Shown: positions 1 to 7,873 of the stretch, one piece after another
Numbering within the stretch: position 1 is the first letter of the stretch
Layout of the letters: each line of letters starts with the position of its first letter
Assembly: GCA_902761585.1 (NCBI GenBank)
Contig: CACWKX010000016.1
Span: 1-64,000 of the forward strand
Length of the DNA stretch: 64,000 nucleotides
Direction of reading: 5' to 3'
From: an uncultured Lachnospiraceae bacterium
GTDB lineage: Bacteria; Bacillota; Clostridia; Lachnospirales; Lachnospiraceae
Program-made: the position numbers and the translations under genes
Notes under the pieces: generated by a model
Seen by the model: only the letters and a program-made list of their open reading frames with translations
What the model was told of the DNA's origin: nothing
Database searches by the model: none

Positions 1-50
1 ATAAACAGCAATAGTTAAAATATCTTTGCATTCATTATAACATATATGAT

Positions 51-70
51 GATAAAATCCGGATTTTATC
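51..70. repeat. 20-bp perfect palindrome upstream of trxA
   Basis: GATAAAATCC is followed directly by GGATTTTATC, a perfect inverted repeat without spacer. It lies about 200 bases before the thioredoxin start in an AT-rich stretch with a weak possible promoter (TTGCAT at 26-31). It may be an operator or the end of an upstream transcription unit; the window edge prevents a decision. The rest of 71-268 contains GC-rich short stems (around 210-245) but no gene I can support. Confidence 0.4.
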
Positions 71-268
71 GCTATATTTAGTTAATCAGCAGGCACTATG
101 TAACAACATCACAGAACTCCTCCTAGCCGGATGCTATAATGACCTCACAAAGCAGAAAGCAAGCCAGCCGTCCCTTCCGAAACGGTCGGACGATCAGGCT
201 CCACATGCAGACGCCGCTAGCCGCGGCTCCCGCAGGCGGGTTTCATCAACATAAAGGAGGATTCACAG

Positions 269-595
269 ATGTCTGTTATCAATATCACTCAGAATACCTA
301 TCAGCAGGAAGTATTGAACAATGAAAAGCCAGTTCTTCTGGACTTCTGGGCGCCCTGGTGCGGATACTGCCGCAGAATCGCCCCGGCGTTCGACAAAATT
401 GCAGACGAGTATGCTGACACACTTGTCGCTGCAAAAATAAATGTCGACGACGAACCGGATCTTGCAGCTGCAGAGAAGGTCGAGGTCATCCCGACTCTCA
501 TCCTCTACAAGGCCGGTAAGGTAGTTGATTCTATCGTGGCTCCGGATTCAAAGGCTGCGATCGACCGATTCCTCAAAGAAGCGCTTTCCAAATAA
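269..595 (+). CDS. trxA: Thioredoxin with atypical CGYC active site
   Basis: A 108-residue cytosolic thioredoxin that reduces protein disulfides with electrons from the reductase encoded 15 bases downstream. The start follows a strong AAAGGAGG site. The active site is WAPWCGYC with Cys31 and Cys34; the usual proline between the cysteines is a tyrosine here, while the cis-proline loop (VIPTL) is kept. Length and fold pattern are those of classic thioredoxins. The Pro-to-Tyr change is seen directly; in the thioredoxin family this dipeptide tunes redox potential, so a shifted potential is inference. It forms an operon with trxB. Confidence 0.95.
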   Translation: MSVINITQNTYQQEVLNNEKPVLLDFWAPWCGYCRRIAPAFDKIADEYADTLVAAKINVDDEPDLAAAEKVEVIPTLILYKAGKVVDSIVAPDSKAAIDRFLKEALSK

Positions 596-610
596 CAGGA
601 GGTCAAAAAT

Positions 611-1543
611 ATGAGCGAGAAGCACATATACGATATGGTGGTCATTGGCGGGGGCCCCGCCGGTTACACTACCGCCCTGTACGCAGCCAGAGCCGGCCTG
701 GATGTCGTCGTGCTCGAAAAGCTCTCTGCCGGCGGCCAGATGGCACTGACAACTCAGATTGACAATTATCCAGGATTTGACGAAGGTGTTGACGGCTTCG
801 AACTAGCGGAGAAGATGCAAAGGCAGGCAGAACGATTCGGAAGCAAAAGCGAATTTGCGGATGTAACCGACATGGATCTGACGAAGGATGTGCGCGTGAT
901 CCGGACGGAGGACGGTGAGTACGACAGCCGGACAGTTGTCATCGCGACCGGCGCGGATCCCAGAGAGCTCGGGCTTCCAGGGGAGAAAGCGCTCGTCGGA
1001 AAAGGACTTGCCTACTGCGCATCCTGCGACGGGATGTTCTATAAAGGCAAGGATGTTGCGGTTGTCGGCGGAGGCAATACGGCCGCTGCTGACGCTCTTC
1101 TCCTGAGCCGTATTGCCAGGACGGTTACGCTGATTCACCGCAGAGATACGCTCCGCGCCACAAAGATCTATCATGAACCACTGATGAAGGCGGAAAATGT
1201 GAACTTTGTCTGGAACAGCACGGTCACAGAGCTTCTGCATGATGAAAAACTGACCGGTCTCCGTCTGAAAAACGCCCAGACCGGTGAGCTCAGCACGTTT
1301 CCATGTGATGGTGTCTTTGTCAGCATCGGCCGGAAGCCCTCGACATCCTTTGTGAAGGGAGAGCTTGCGCTTGACCCGGGCGGCTATATCATCGCCGGGG
1401 AGAACACCCAGACCAGCGTTCCCGGCGTCTTTGCCGTCGGCGATGTCCGAACCAAATCTGTCCGTCAGATCGTGACGGCAGTAGCGGACGGCGCCGTGGC
1501 TGTCCACATGGCAGAAGAATACCTGGCAGATCAAAACAATTGA
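611..1543 (+). CDS. trxB: Thioredoxin-disulfide reductase
   Basis: A 310-residue FAD/NAD(P)H flavoenzyme that reduces the neighbouring thioredoxin. An N-terminal FAD-binding GGGPAG loop (about residues 13-18), a second nucleotide-binding GGGNTA segment in the middle and the redox-active pair Cys136/Cys139 (CASCDG) are visible, in the order typical of low-molecular-weight reductases. The C-terminal GVFAVGD motif that contacts FAD is present. An AGGAGG site precedes the ATG. It is cotranscribed with trxA and ends at a strong hairpin terminator. Confidence 0.95.
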   Translation: MSEKHIYDMVVIGGGPAGYTTALYAARAGLDVVVLEKLSAGGQMALTTQIDNYPGFDEGVDGFELAEKMQRQAERFGSKSEFADVTDMDLTKDVRVIRTEDGEYDSRTVVIATGADPRELGLPGEKALVGKGLAYCASCDGMFYKGKDVAVVGGGNTAAADALLLSRIARTVTLIHRRDTLRATKIYHEPLMKAENVNFVWNSTVTELLHDEKLTGLRLKNAQTGELSTFPCDGVFVSIGRKPSTSFVKGELALDPGGYIIAGENTQTSVPGVFAVGDVRTKSVRQIVTAVADGAVAVHMAEEYLADQNN

Positions 1544-1553
1544 GAAATAAAAA

Positions 1554-1598
1554 GAGATCCGGAAAGCACCAACCAGTGCTTTCCGGATCTCTGCTTTT
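1554..1598 (+). terminator. Intrinsic terminator of trxAB, bidirectional
   Basis: A 16-bp stem (GAGATCCGGAAAGCAC pairing with its complement) closes a short loop and is followed by TGCTTTT. On the other strand the A-rich 1545-1553 gives a T-run, so it probably also ends the tRNA-Trp transcript coming from the right. Confidence 0.9.
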
Positions 1599-1603
1599 AG
1601 AAG

Positions 1604-1674
1604 CAGGGGATGAGAGAATCGAACTCCCGCCAAAGGTTTTGGAGACCCCTATCATACCATTTGACCAATCCCCT
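1604..1674 (-). tRNA. tRNA-Trp (CCA anticodon)
   Basis: Read on the minus strand the 7-bp acceptor stem AGGGGAT/ATCCCCT, a D arm, the anticodon loop CTCCAAA, the T loop TTCGATT and discriminator G73 fold into a normal cloverleaf resembling bacterial tRNA-Trp. CCA is not encoded (GCTT follows). The lower anticodon stem has two G-U pairs. Confidence 0.93.
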
Positions 1675-1715
1675 ATCACGCCAACAAACCTCACAGCTTT
1701 ATGGCGACTTTTTAT

Positions 1716-1744
1716 TTATAACATAGCCAGCTCTCAGATGTCAA
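1716..1744 (-). promoter_or_regulatory. Promoter of tRNA-Trp
   Basis: On the minus strand TTGACA (1739-1744), a 17-base spacer and TTATAA (1716-1721) sit about 40 bases before the tRNA 5' end. Confidence 0.7.
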
Positions 1745-1924
1745 GCATCGAGTTCTGCCTGCCTTGTTCATCTTTTGTTCTTTTCATAATTCCCTCTTCC
1801 CAATCCAAAAGATCTGTGCTATATTAATTTTGCACAATATAATTTATATCAATTAACAACCATAGATCACCGATTTCACAAGCTTATTGAAAAACAGCCT
1901 GCAGTGCAGAGAAAGGAAAACGTT

Positions 1925-2467
1925 ATGAATATCTATGATTACACTGTTACAGACCGCAGCGGCAACGAGGTTTCGCTGAAGAAGTTCGAAGGAAAGGTCC
2001 TCATCATTGTCAACACAGCGACCGGCTGCGGATTTACGCCGCACTACAAACCGCTGGAGGAGATGTACGAAAAGTACCATGATCAGGGTCTGGAGATTCT
2101 GGATATTCCCTGCAACCAGTTTGCCGGCCAGACACCCGGTACAGATGAGGAAGTGCACTCTTTCTGCACACTGAAGTACCATACACAGTTTGACCAGATG
2201 CACAAGTCCGATGTCAATGGTCCGAATGCACTTCCGCTCTACACCTACCTCAAGAGCTGCCAGCCGTTCCAGGGCTTTGGCAAGGGACCGAAGGCACTGA
2301 TGATGAGCACCATGCTGAAGAAGATCGACAAGGATTATCAGAATAATCCTGATATCAAGTGGAACTTCACAAAGTTCATCGTGGATCGAACCGGTAACGT
2401 CACAGCACGCTTTGAGCCGACCCAGAGCATGGAGGACGTTGAGAAGTACGTTGCATCGCTTCTCTGA
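1925..2467 (+). CDS. Glutathione peroxidase-family thiol peroxidase (Cys type)
   Basis: A 180-residue member of the glutathione peroxidase family (BsaA/Gpx type) that reduces peroxides, in bacteria usually with thioredoxin as donor. The peroxidatic residue is Cys35 in NTATGCGFTP, where selenoenzymes carry Sec; the downstream CNQFAGQ and WNFTKFIV motifs supply the conserved Gln and Trp. I start at 1925 because GAAAGGA lies just before this ATG; an ATG-like start at 1904 has no site. Its place beside trxAB suggests, but does not prove, thioredoxin-dependent peroxide removal. A TATAAT at 1838-1843 could be its -10 element. Confidence 0.9.
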   Translation: MNIYDYTVTDRSGNEVSLKKFEGKVLIIVNTATGCGFTPHYKPLEEMYEKYHDQGLEILDIPCNQFAGQTPGTDEEVHSFCTLKYHTQFDQMHKSDVNGPNALPLYTYLKSCQPFQGFGKGPKALMMSTMLKKIDKDYQNNPDIKWNFTKFIVDRTGNVTARFEPTQSMEDVEKYVASLL

Positions 2468-2587
2468 AATTCAGGGCTGTGGGTCCCCGGTGCCTGCGCT
2501 ATTCTGGTCCAGGCAGACACCGGCGGTTCGCAAACTGAATCTGCGATACCCTGAAGCTTTCCGGAAAACATCCTTATACAAGAAAAA

Positions 2588-2620
2588 CGAGAAACCGCAT
2601 CAGCGGTTTCTCGTCTTTTT
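2588..2620. terminator. Bidirectional terminator between gpx and tRNA-Val
   Basis: An 11-bp stem (CGAGAAACCGC and complement) with a 4-base loop is flanked by AAAAA on the left and TCTTTTT on the right, so it can act on both strands. Confidence 0.88.
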
Positions 2621-2623
2621 CAG

Positions 2624-2696
2624 TGGAGACGGTAGGACTCGAACCTATGACCTACTACACGTCAAGCAGTTGCTCTCCCAGCTGAGCTACGTCTCC
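2624..2696 (-). tRNA. tRNA-Val (GAC anticodon)
   Basis: On the minus strand GGAGACG/CGTCTCC forms the acceptor stem, GCTC...GAGC the D stem, and the anticodon loop TTGACGT carries GAC. The T loop is TTCGAGT and the discriminator is A. CCA is not encoded. Confidence 0.94.
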
Positions 2697-2736
2697 TTAT
2701 GACTTCCTCGCTCTTTCGGCAAATCAGTACCTTCTT

Positions 2737-2765
2737 ACTATGCCACAGACGAGGAATAATTGCAA
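2737..2765 (-). promoter_or_regulatory. Promoter of tRNA-Val
   Basis: Minus strand TTGCAA (2760-2765), 17 bases, CATAGT (2737-2742), placed about 40 bases upstream of the tRNA and just after the lacI-type stop codon. Confidence 0.6.
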
Positions 2766-2772
2766 GCTTTTT

Positions 2773-3810
2773 TTACACAAAAGATACAGCTTTCCCGATT
2801 TTCTTGACGCTGCTTCCGAAGGAAAGCGTTCCGCTGACCTCGAATGTTCCTGGCGTGTATAGTGTGCCCTCGATTTTTCGGACAAGCGTGGTGACAGCCT
2901 TCTCCGCGATCTCCTCCAGGTTCACCCTGCAGCTTGTCAACTGCAGGCCGTAGAGATGGTCCGGTAAAAAGTCTTCAAACCCGGCCAGAGAGACATCCTT
3001 CGGAACCGTCAGTCCATCCTGCTGAAGACGTGCAGCAAAACAGCTGGCAGATGTATCGGTACTGCAGAGATACGCCGTCGGCATGTCTTTTCTGTCGATA
3101 TTGAAATATCGCTCCGGGTTGAAATCCCCGGTCTTCGGGTCGCGGTCATCGAGAACATAAGCCGGATTCATCTGTACACCATGAGCCATCAGCGACTTAA
3201 TGTAGCCTAAAAACCGGTCGTCAATCGCATCTGTCAGAGTCCTCGTTCCGATAAAACCAATCCTCTTGTGCCCCATCGAAAACAGGTAGTTGGTCAGTTG
3301 ATAAGCCATCCGGAGATTGTCCGTGACGATGCTGTCTTTTCCATCCCCGATTCCCGGCGCATCAAGAAACAGATACGGAACCTTCGTTGCATCTACCATG
3401 GTCTTCCCGTACTTCTCATGGAATGATCCGAGAAATATGATACCCCTTACCTGTCCACCCTGAATCAATCCGGGGACCTTGCTTCCATCCTGTTCTTTCT
3501 CACTGACGACCTCCAGAACCGGAAGGTTTCCTCTGTCTCTTGCCTTTCTGGAGAGTTCCTGAAAGTATGCCCAGTAATAGGACTGTCTTCCACTGAAAAG
3601 ATTCTCCGGTACAACCACGCCGATCGTATAGCTCTTCTTCTGGCCGGGAGCCACCATTGTCTTCTGGTAACCCATGTCCGCCGCGAGCTTCCTGATCTCA
3701 TCACGCTTCTGCTCACTGACACCCTTCTGCCCTGATAGAGCCTTCGATACGGTTACGGTACTGACCCCTACTTTCTTTGCAATATCTGAGAGACGAACTG
3801 TCTTTCCCAT
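2773..3810 (-). CDS. LacI-family transcriptional regulator
   Basis: A 345-residue sugar-responsive repressor. The N-terminal helix-turn-helix (about residues 5-50, VRLSDIAKKVGVSTVTVSKA) is typical of LacI/GalR proteins, followed by the hinge and a periplasmic-binding-protein-like effector domain. No transport or catabolic genes adjoin it: MutS2 lies upstream and a tRNA downstream, so the target and inducer are unknown. It has its own promoter (3877-3905). A distal regulon or autoregulation is inference. Confidence 0.9.
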   Translation of the reverse strand: MGKTVRLSDIAKKVGVSTVTVSKALSGQKGVSEQKRDEIRKLAADMGYQKTMVAPGQKKSYTIGVVVPENLFSGRQSYYWAYFQELSRKARDRGNLPVLEVVSEKEQDGSKVPGLIQGGQVRGIIFLGSFHEKYGKTMVDATKVPYLFLDAPGIGDGKDSIVTDNLRMAYQLTNYLFSMGHKRIGFIGTRTLTDAIDDRFLGYIKSLMAHGVQMNPAYVLDDRDPKTGDFNPERYFNIDRKDMPTAYLCSTDTSASCFAARLQQDGLTVPKDVSLAGFEDFLPDHLYGLQLTSCRVNLEEIAEKAVTTLVRKIEGTLYTPGTFEVSGTLSFGSSVKKIGKAVSFV

Positions 3811-3876
3811 GATGCCTTCTTTCTGTCTCCTGAAACTTCCCCATATTTCCGAAAAAATATAAAGTGCTACATACTG

Positions 3877-3905
3877 ATACTATGAAATCAGCTGACCTCT
3901 GTCAA
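3877..3905 (-). promoter_or_regulatory. Promoter of the LacI-family gene
   Basis: Minus strand TTGACA (3900-3905), exactly 17 bases, TAGTAT (3877-3882). The spacer contains TCAGCTGA, a small palindrome that could serve an operator. Confidence 0.75.
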
Positions 3906-4040
3906 GAATAATTATGTACTGTTTGTGTATTTTGTGTATACTCAGACCTCTCCTCTATATAAATCGCCTATCCGGAGTATGCATCCTGTCGAGCACTCAT
4001 TTTTGTCTCACGAACATTGCAGGCGTTCACCCTCCGATGC

Positions 4041-6536
4041 TCACTTCAGCTTCACAATCGTCACACCTGCATCTCCTTCTCCATACTCGCCGAGCCGGTA
4101 AGACTGCACATGCTTGTTCTTTCTCAGGAAATTCTGCACGCCGGCGCGGAGCGCCCCTGTGCCCTTGCCGTGGACGACCCGCACCTCATCCAGGTGGGCG
4201 ATCGCGGCATCATCGAGGTACTTATCCAGGACGGAGACCGCTTCATCCACCGTCATGCCGAGAAGATTGATCTCCGGCGAGACACTCGCGGATTTTGAGA
4301 TCCGCACCCTTCCTGAAGCTGTATGCTCATACGACGGACCCTTGATAGAGACCTCGTCCAGCAGCTCGATATCCTTCACATTGACAACCGAGTGCAGGAT
4401 GCCCATCTGTACATCGAGGTTTCCCGATTTATCCGGAAGTGATCGCACAATACCCTTCAGGTTCAGCGACAGAACCTTCACCGAGTCACCCACCTGGAGC
4501 TTTCTCGCATCGACCGCCTTGTGCGGCGTCTTCTCCTTCTCCTTTTTGCGGGAAGCCTCCATCTCGTCCATTTTCCCGCGAAGGGCCGTCCGTCTGCGCT
4601 CCATATCCCGCGCAGAAATGGCGTTGCCGCTCATCTTGTTGAACGCGCGGATGGTCTCATCCGCATACTGCTTCGTGTCCCGCAGCAAATCGGCAGCCTG
4701 CTGTCTGGCCTTCTCCAGAATCTTGTCCTTTGATTCCGCAAGCTTCTTCTCCTGCTCCTCCAGCGAACGCCTCAGTCGGCGGATCTCCGCCTGGTCCTTT
4801 GTCATCGCGCTCTCCGCCTTCTCCATGGATACCCGGCGGCTCTCAAGGTCGGAGATCACACTCTCGAAGCTCTCCTGCTCATCGGCGATCCGGCCCTTCG
4901 CATCCTCAATGATCTCGTCCGGAAGTCCCAGGCGCTTTGATATGGCGAAGGCATTGCTCTTCCCGGGCACACCGATCAGCAACCGATAGGTCGGTCGCAG
5001 CGTCGCCACATCGAACTCACAGCAGGCATTCTCCACGCCATCTGTGGACAGTGCATAGATCTTGACCTCGCTGTAGTGCGTCGTCGCAACCGTCCGGATG
5101 CCCCGGCTGTGCAGGTGCGCCAGGATGGAAATGGCCAGCGCCGCACCCTCCTCCGGGTCTGTCCCGGCGCCGAGCTCATCGAAGAGCACAAGACTTTTCT
5201 CGTCTGCCGCCTTCCAAAACGAGACAATGTTCGTCATATGGCTTGAGAACGTTGACAGGCTCTGCTCGATCGACTGCTCATCCCCGATATCCGCATAGAT
5301 CTCCGTGAACATTGAAAGCCTGGAATGCTCCTTCGCCGGGATATGGAGCCCGGACAATCCCATGATTTCCAGAAGCCCGATGGTCTTCAGGCTGACCGTC
5401 TTGCCGCCGGTATTCGGTCCTGAAATCACCAGCTGGTCAAAGTCTTCCCCCAGCCGGATATCAACCGGAACGACCCGCCTGCGGTCAATCAGCGGATGGC
5501 GTGCACGGCGGATGTCCACGATCCCTTGTTCATTGAAATCCGGCTGCGTGGCGTTCATTTTCCTGGCAAGGCCAGCCCGCGCGAAAATAAAGTCCAGCTC
5601 TGATAGAAGCTGAATATCAGATATGAGAAAGTCGCTCTGCTCCGCCGCCTTTTCACTAAGCTCCTGGAGGATCTTCTCGATTTCCTTCTTTTCCTCCGCC
5701 TCGAGTGTCCGGATATCGTTGTTCAGCTTCACGACCGCCATCGGCTCGACGAAAATCGTCTGGCCGGATGCGCTCTGGTCATGGATCATGCCTGGAACCT
5801 GGGAACGGTACTCTGACCGTACCGGCAGGCAGTAACGGCCATCCCGCTGGGTGATGACCGCGTCCTGCAGAAATGCGCGGGCGGGTCCGTTCACCATCTG
5901 CTGCAGCTGAGAATGGATCCGCTCCTCAGACAGACTGATCTGCCTGCGGATCCTGCGCAGGTTCACGGACGCATCGTCTGCGATCTCATCCTCCGACAAG
6001 ATACAGCGGCGGATCTCCCGCACAAGCGACGGCACCGGCTCCAGAGCGCAGAACAGTTCCGTCAGCGAATCCTTCTCCGGCAGTTCTGTCTCCTCCCCGG
6101 ATTCTCTCCGGCCTGCTCCCGCTCCAGTCTCTCCTGCTGCCATCTGACGGTTCTTTGTCCAGTGTGCCGTCCCTTCCTCGACAACCGCCGGCTCCGGCTT
6201 CTTCTCGGATGGCTTGTCCTCCCATGACTTCACTCTGGCTGCGGTCTCCAGAAGCTTTGCAACGTCCAGCAGCTCTGTGATGCTCAGGCTCCCGCCGATC
6301 TGAAGCCTTGCAATGTCTGCACGCATGTCCTTCACACCGGAAAAGCTCACACTACCCTTTTCATAGATTCTGCGCAGGGCGTCCGCCGTCTCGGTCTGCA
6401 TCCGCTGCACCTCTTGGAGATCCTGTGAAGGCAGGAGCGCCTGGCATTTCTGTCTGCCCGGGAAAGAGCCTGCGCAGGCCACCAGCATCTCTCTGATCTT
6501 CGGATATTCCAGAATTCTCAACGCTTTTTCGTTCAT
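4041..6536 (-). CDS. mutS2: Endonuclease MutS2
   Basis: An 831-residue homolog of MutS2, which in Firmicutes suppresses homologous recombination and rescues collided ribosomes. The MutS-like ATPase is in the middle (Walker A GPNTGGKT; Walker B LVLFDELGAGTDPEEG), a long coiled coil follows (about residues 520-640), then a KOW-like segment and a C-terminal Smr domain. The Smr motif HGKGTGALR is kept, but the LDLRG element reads NLLGM, so the arginine is absent. Residues about 98-150 are a hydrophilic insertion rich in Glu, Gly and Arg, making it longer than the usual 780 or so. AGGAG precedes the ATG. Confidence 0.94.
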   Translation of the reverse strand: MNEKALRILEYPKIREMLVACAGSFPGRQKCQALLPSQDLQEVQRMQTETADALRRIYEKGSVSFSGVKDMRADIARLQIGGSLSITELLDVAKLLETAARVKSWEDKPSEKKPEPAVVEEGTAHWTKNRQMAAGETGAGAGRRESGEETELPEKDSLTELFCALEPVPSLVREIRRCILSEDEIADDASVNLRRIRRQISLSEERIHSQLQQMVNGPARAFLQDAVITQRDGRYCLPVRSEYRSQVPGMIHDQSASGQTIFVEPMAVVKLNNDIRTLEAEEKKEIEKILQELSEKAAEQSDFLISDIQLLSELDFIFARAGLARKMNATQPDFNEQGIVDIRRARHPLIDRRRVVPVDIRLGEDFDQLVISGPNTGGKTVSLKTIGLLEIMGLSGLHIPAKEHSRLSMFTEIYADIGDEQSIEQSLSTFSSHMTNIVSFWKAADEKSLVLFDELGAGTDPEEGAALAISILAHLHSRGIRTVATTHYSEVKIYALSTDGVENACCEFDVATLRPTYRLLIGVPGKSNAFAISKRLGLPDEIIEDAKGRIADEQESFESVISDLESRRVSMEKAESAMTKDQAEIRRLRRSLEEQEKKLAESKDKILEKARQQAADLLRDTKQYADETIRAFNKMSGNAISARDMERRRTALRGKMDEMEASRKKEKEKTPHKAVDARKLQVGDSVKVLSLNLKGIVRSLPDKSGNLDVQMGILHSVVNVKDIELLDEVSIKGPSYEHTASGRVRISKSASVSPEINLLGMTVDEAVSVLDKYLDDAAIAHLDEVRVVHGKGTGALRAGVQNFLRKNKHVQSYRLGEYGEGDAGVTIVKLK

Positions 6537-6667
6537 CTTGCTCCTCGTTCCGCCGCCACCGAATGGCAGTACAGCCTGTCTCCGCTGCCCATGATCTCTT
6601 CCGGCGGCTCTGTCAACTGTTTTATGTAAATGGATTTTATCACATTATGAAATGCGCGCCAAAGGTA

Positions 6668-6676
6668 TGCTATAAT
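6668..6676 (+). promoter_or_regulatory. Extended -10 promoter for yhaM
   Basis: TGCTATAAT is an extended -10 element (-10 hexamer at 6671-6676). No good -35 is seen. It leaves a leader of about 80 bases before the yhaM start; the region between it and mutS2 is divergent. Confidence 0.6.
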
Positions 6677-6764
6677 GTGACTGCTGTCTTCATTGCAGCA
6701 GATTTCCAGCATAATCACTTGAATTGTGGCACAGAAGGAAAGATTTTAGAAAGAAGTTTTCAGG

Positions 6765-7718
6765 ATGAAATACATTCAATCATTTCAGGAAGGCGACCAT
6801 ATCGGCGATGTCTATCTCTGCAAGCACAGGCAGTGTGCGACTTCGCGGAACGGAAAAAGCTACGAGAACGTCACGCTTCAGGATAAGACCGGAACCATCG
6901 ACTGTAAGGTCTGGGATCCCGGAGCTGCCGGCATCGAGGATTTCAAACCGCTCGACTATGTCTATATCACGGGGGAAGTGACCAGCTTCAACAACAGCCT
7001 GCAGCTGAACATCAAGCGCGCCCGCCCCGCATCGCCGAATGAATACAAGGCTTCGGATTATCTCCCTGTCAGCGAGAAGGATCCGGAACAGATGTACCAG
7101 AAGCTCATGGCTTCTCTCGAGGGCGTGAAGAACCCCTGGCTGAAGCAGCTCATTGCCAAATATTTCAGAGATGAGAACTTCAAGGCTGCCTTCATGAAGC
7201 ACTCTGCCGCCAAGTCTGTCCACCACGGCTTTGTCGGCGGGCTCCTTGAGCACACCTTGTCGGTTGTCACCATGTGCGAATTTTTCTGTACGCAGTATCC
7301 GTACCTCAACCATGACCTGCTGATCACGGCAGCCGCATTTCACGATGTCGGCAAGCTGAAGGAAATCTCTTCCTTTCCGGAGAACGACTACACCGACGAC
7401 GGACAACTTCTGGGGCACATCGTGATGGGCAGTGAGCTGGTCGGCTACGGTTGCCGGACGATCAAGGGCTTTCCACACCGCCTTCAGAGCGAGCTACAGC
7501 ACTGCATCCTCGCCCACCACGGAGAGCTGGAATACGGGAGTCCGAAGAAGCCGGCGCTCCCGGAGGCGCTGGCACTCAACCTCGCAGACAATGCGGACGC
7601 ACGCCTTGAGACCATGAAGGAGCTCATGAAGACCGATGAATCCTCCACCGCCCCCGGCAGCTGGCTCGGTTTCAACCGGCTGTTCGACTCAAACATCAGA
7701 GCTTCCGGCGAGTGGTAA
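6765..7718 (+). CDS. yhaM: 3'-5' exoribonuclease YhaM-like, OB fold plus HD domain
   Basis: A 317-residue nuclease of the YhaM/CBF1 family. An N-terminal OB-fold nucleic-acid binding domain (about residues 12-95) precedes an HD phosphohydrolase domain whose motifs are visible: H in SVHHGFVGGLLEHT, the HD pair in FHDVGKL, and HHGELEYG. In Bacillus this enzyme trims RNA 3' ends and short DNA. The gene is single, divergent from mutS2, and ends at a strong bidirectional terminator shared with psd. Confidence 0.9.
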   Translation: MKYIQSFQEGDHIGDVYLCKHRQCATSRNGKSYENVTLQDKTGTIDCKVWDPGAAGIEDFKPLDYVYITGEVTSFNNSLQLNIKRARPASPNEYKASDYLPVSEKDPEQMYQKLMASLEGVKNPWLKQLIAKYFRDENFKAAFMKHSAAKSVHHGFVGGLLEHTLSVVTMCEFFCTQYPYLNHDLLITAAAFHDVGKLKEISSFPENDYTDDGQLLGHIVMGSELVGYGCRTIKGFPHRLQSELQHCILAHHGELEYGSPKKPALPEALALNLADNADARLETMKELMKTDESSTAPGSWLGFNRLFDSNIRASGEW

Positions 7719-7770
7719 CAAACCGGGCTGATCCGGCCGGTGGCTGACAAACGATTTCTATCTGAAAACA

Positions 7771-7813
7771 AAGAGAAAGGAGAGGGACCGCTGCCCCTCT
7801 CCTTTCTCTTTTC
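7771..7813. terminator. Bidirectional terminator between yhaM and psd
   Basis: A 16-bp stem AAGAGAAAGGAGAGGG with its complement around ACCGCTGC; T-runs follow on both strands, as expected between convergent genes. Confidence 0.9.
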
Positions 7814-7873
7814 ATATTGGTCTATCTGTTAACGCCAATTGCCAGCCTTGCATCCGTTCAATCGGCTGCTTCT

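Noticed and set aside
139-324. Short plus-strand frame before trxA
   Set aside because: Overlaps the clear thioredoxin start in another frame, has no ribosome site and no protein-like features.
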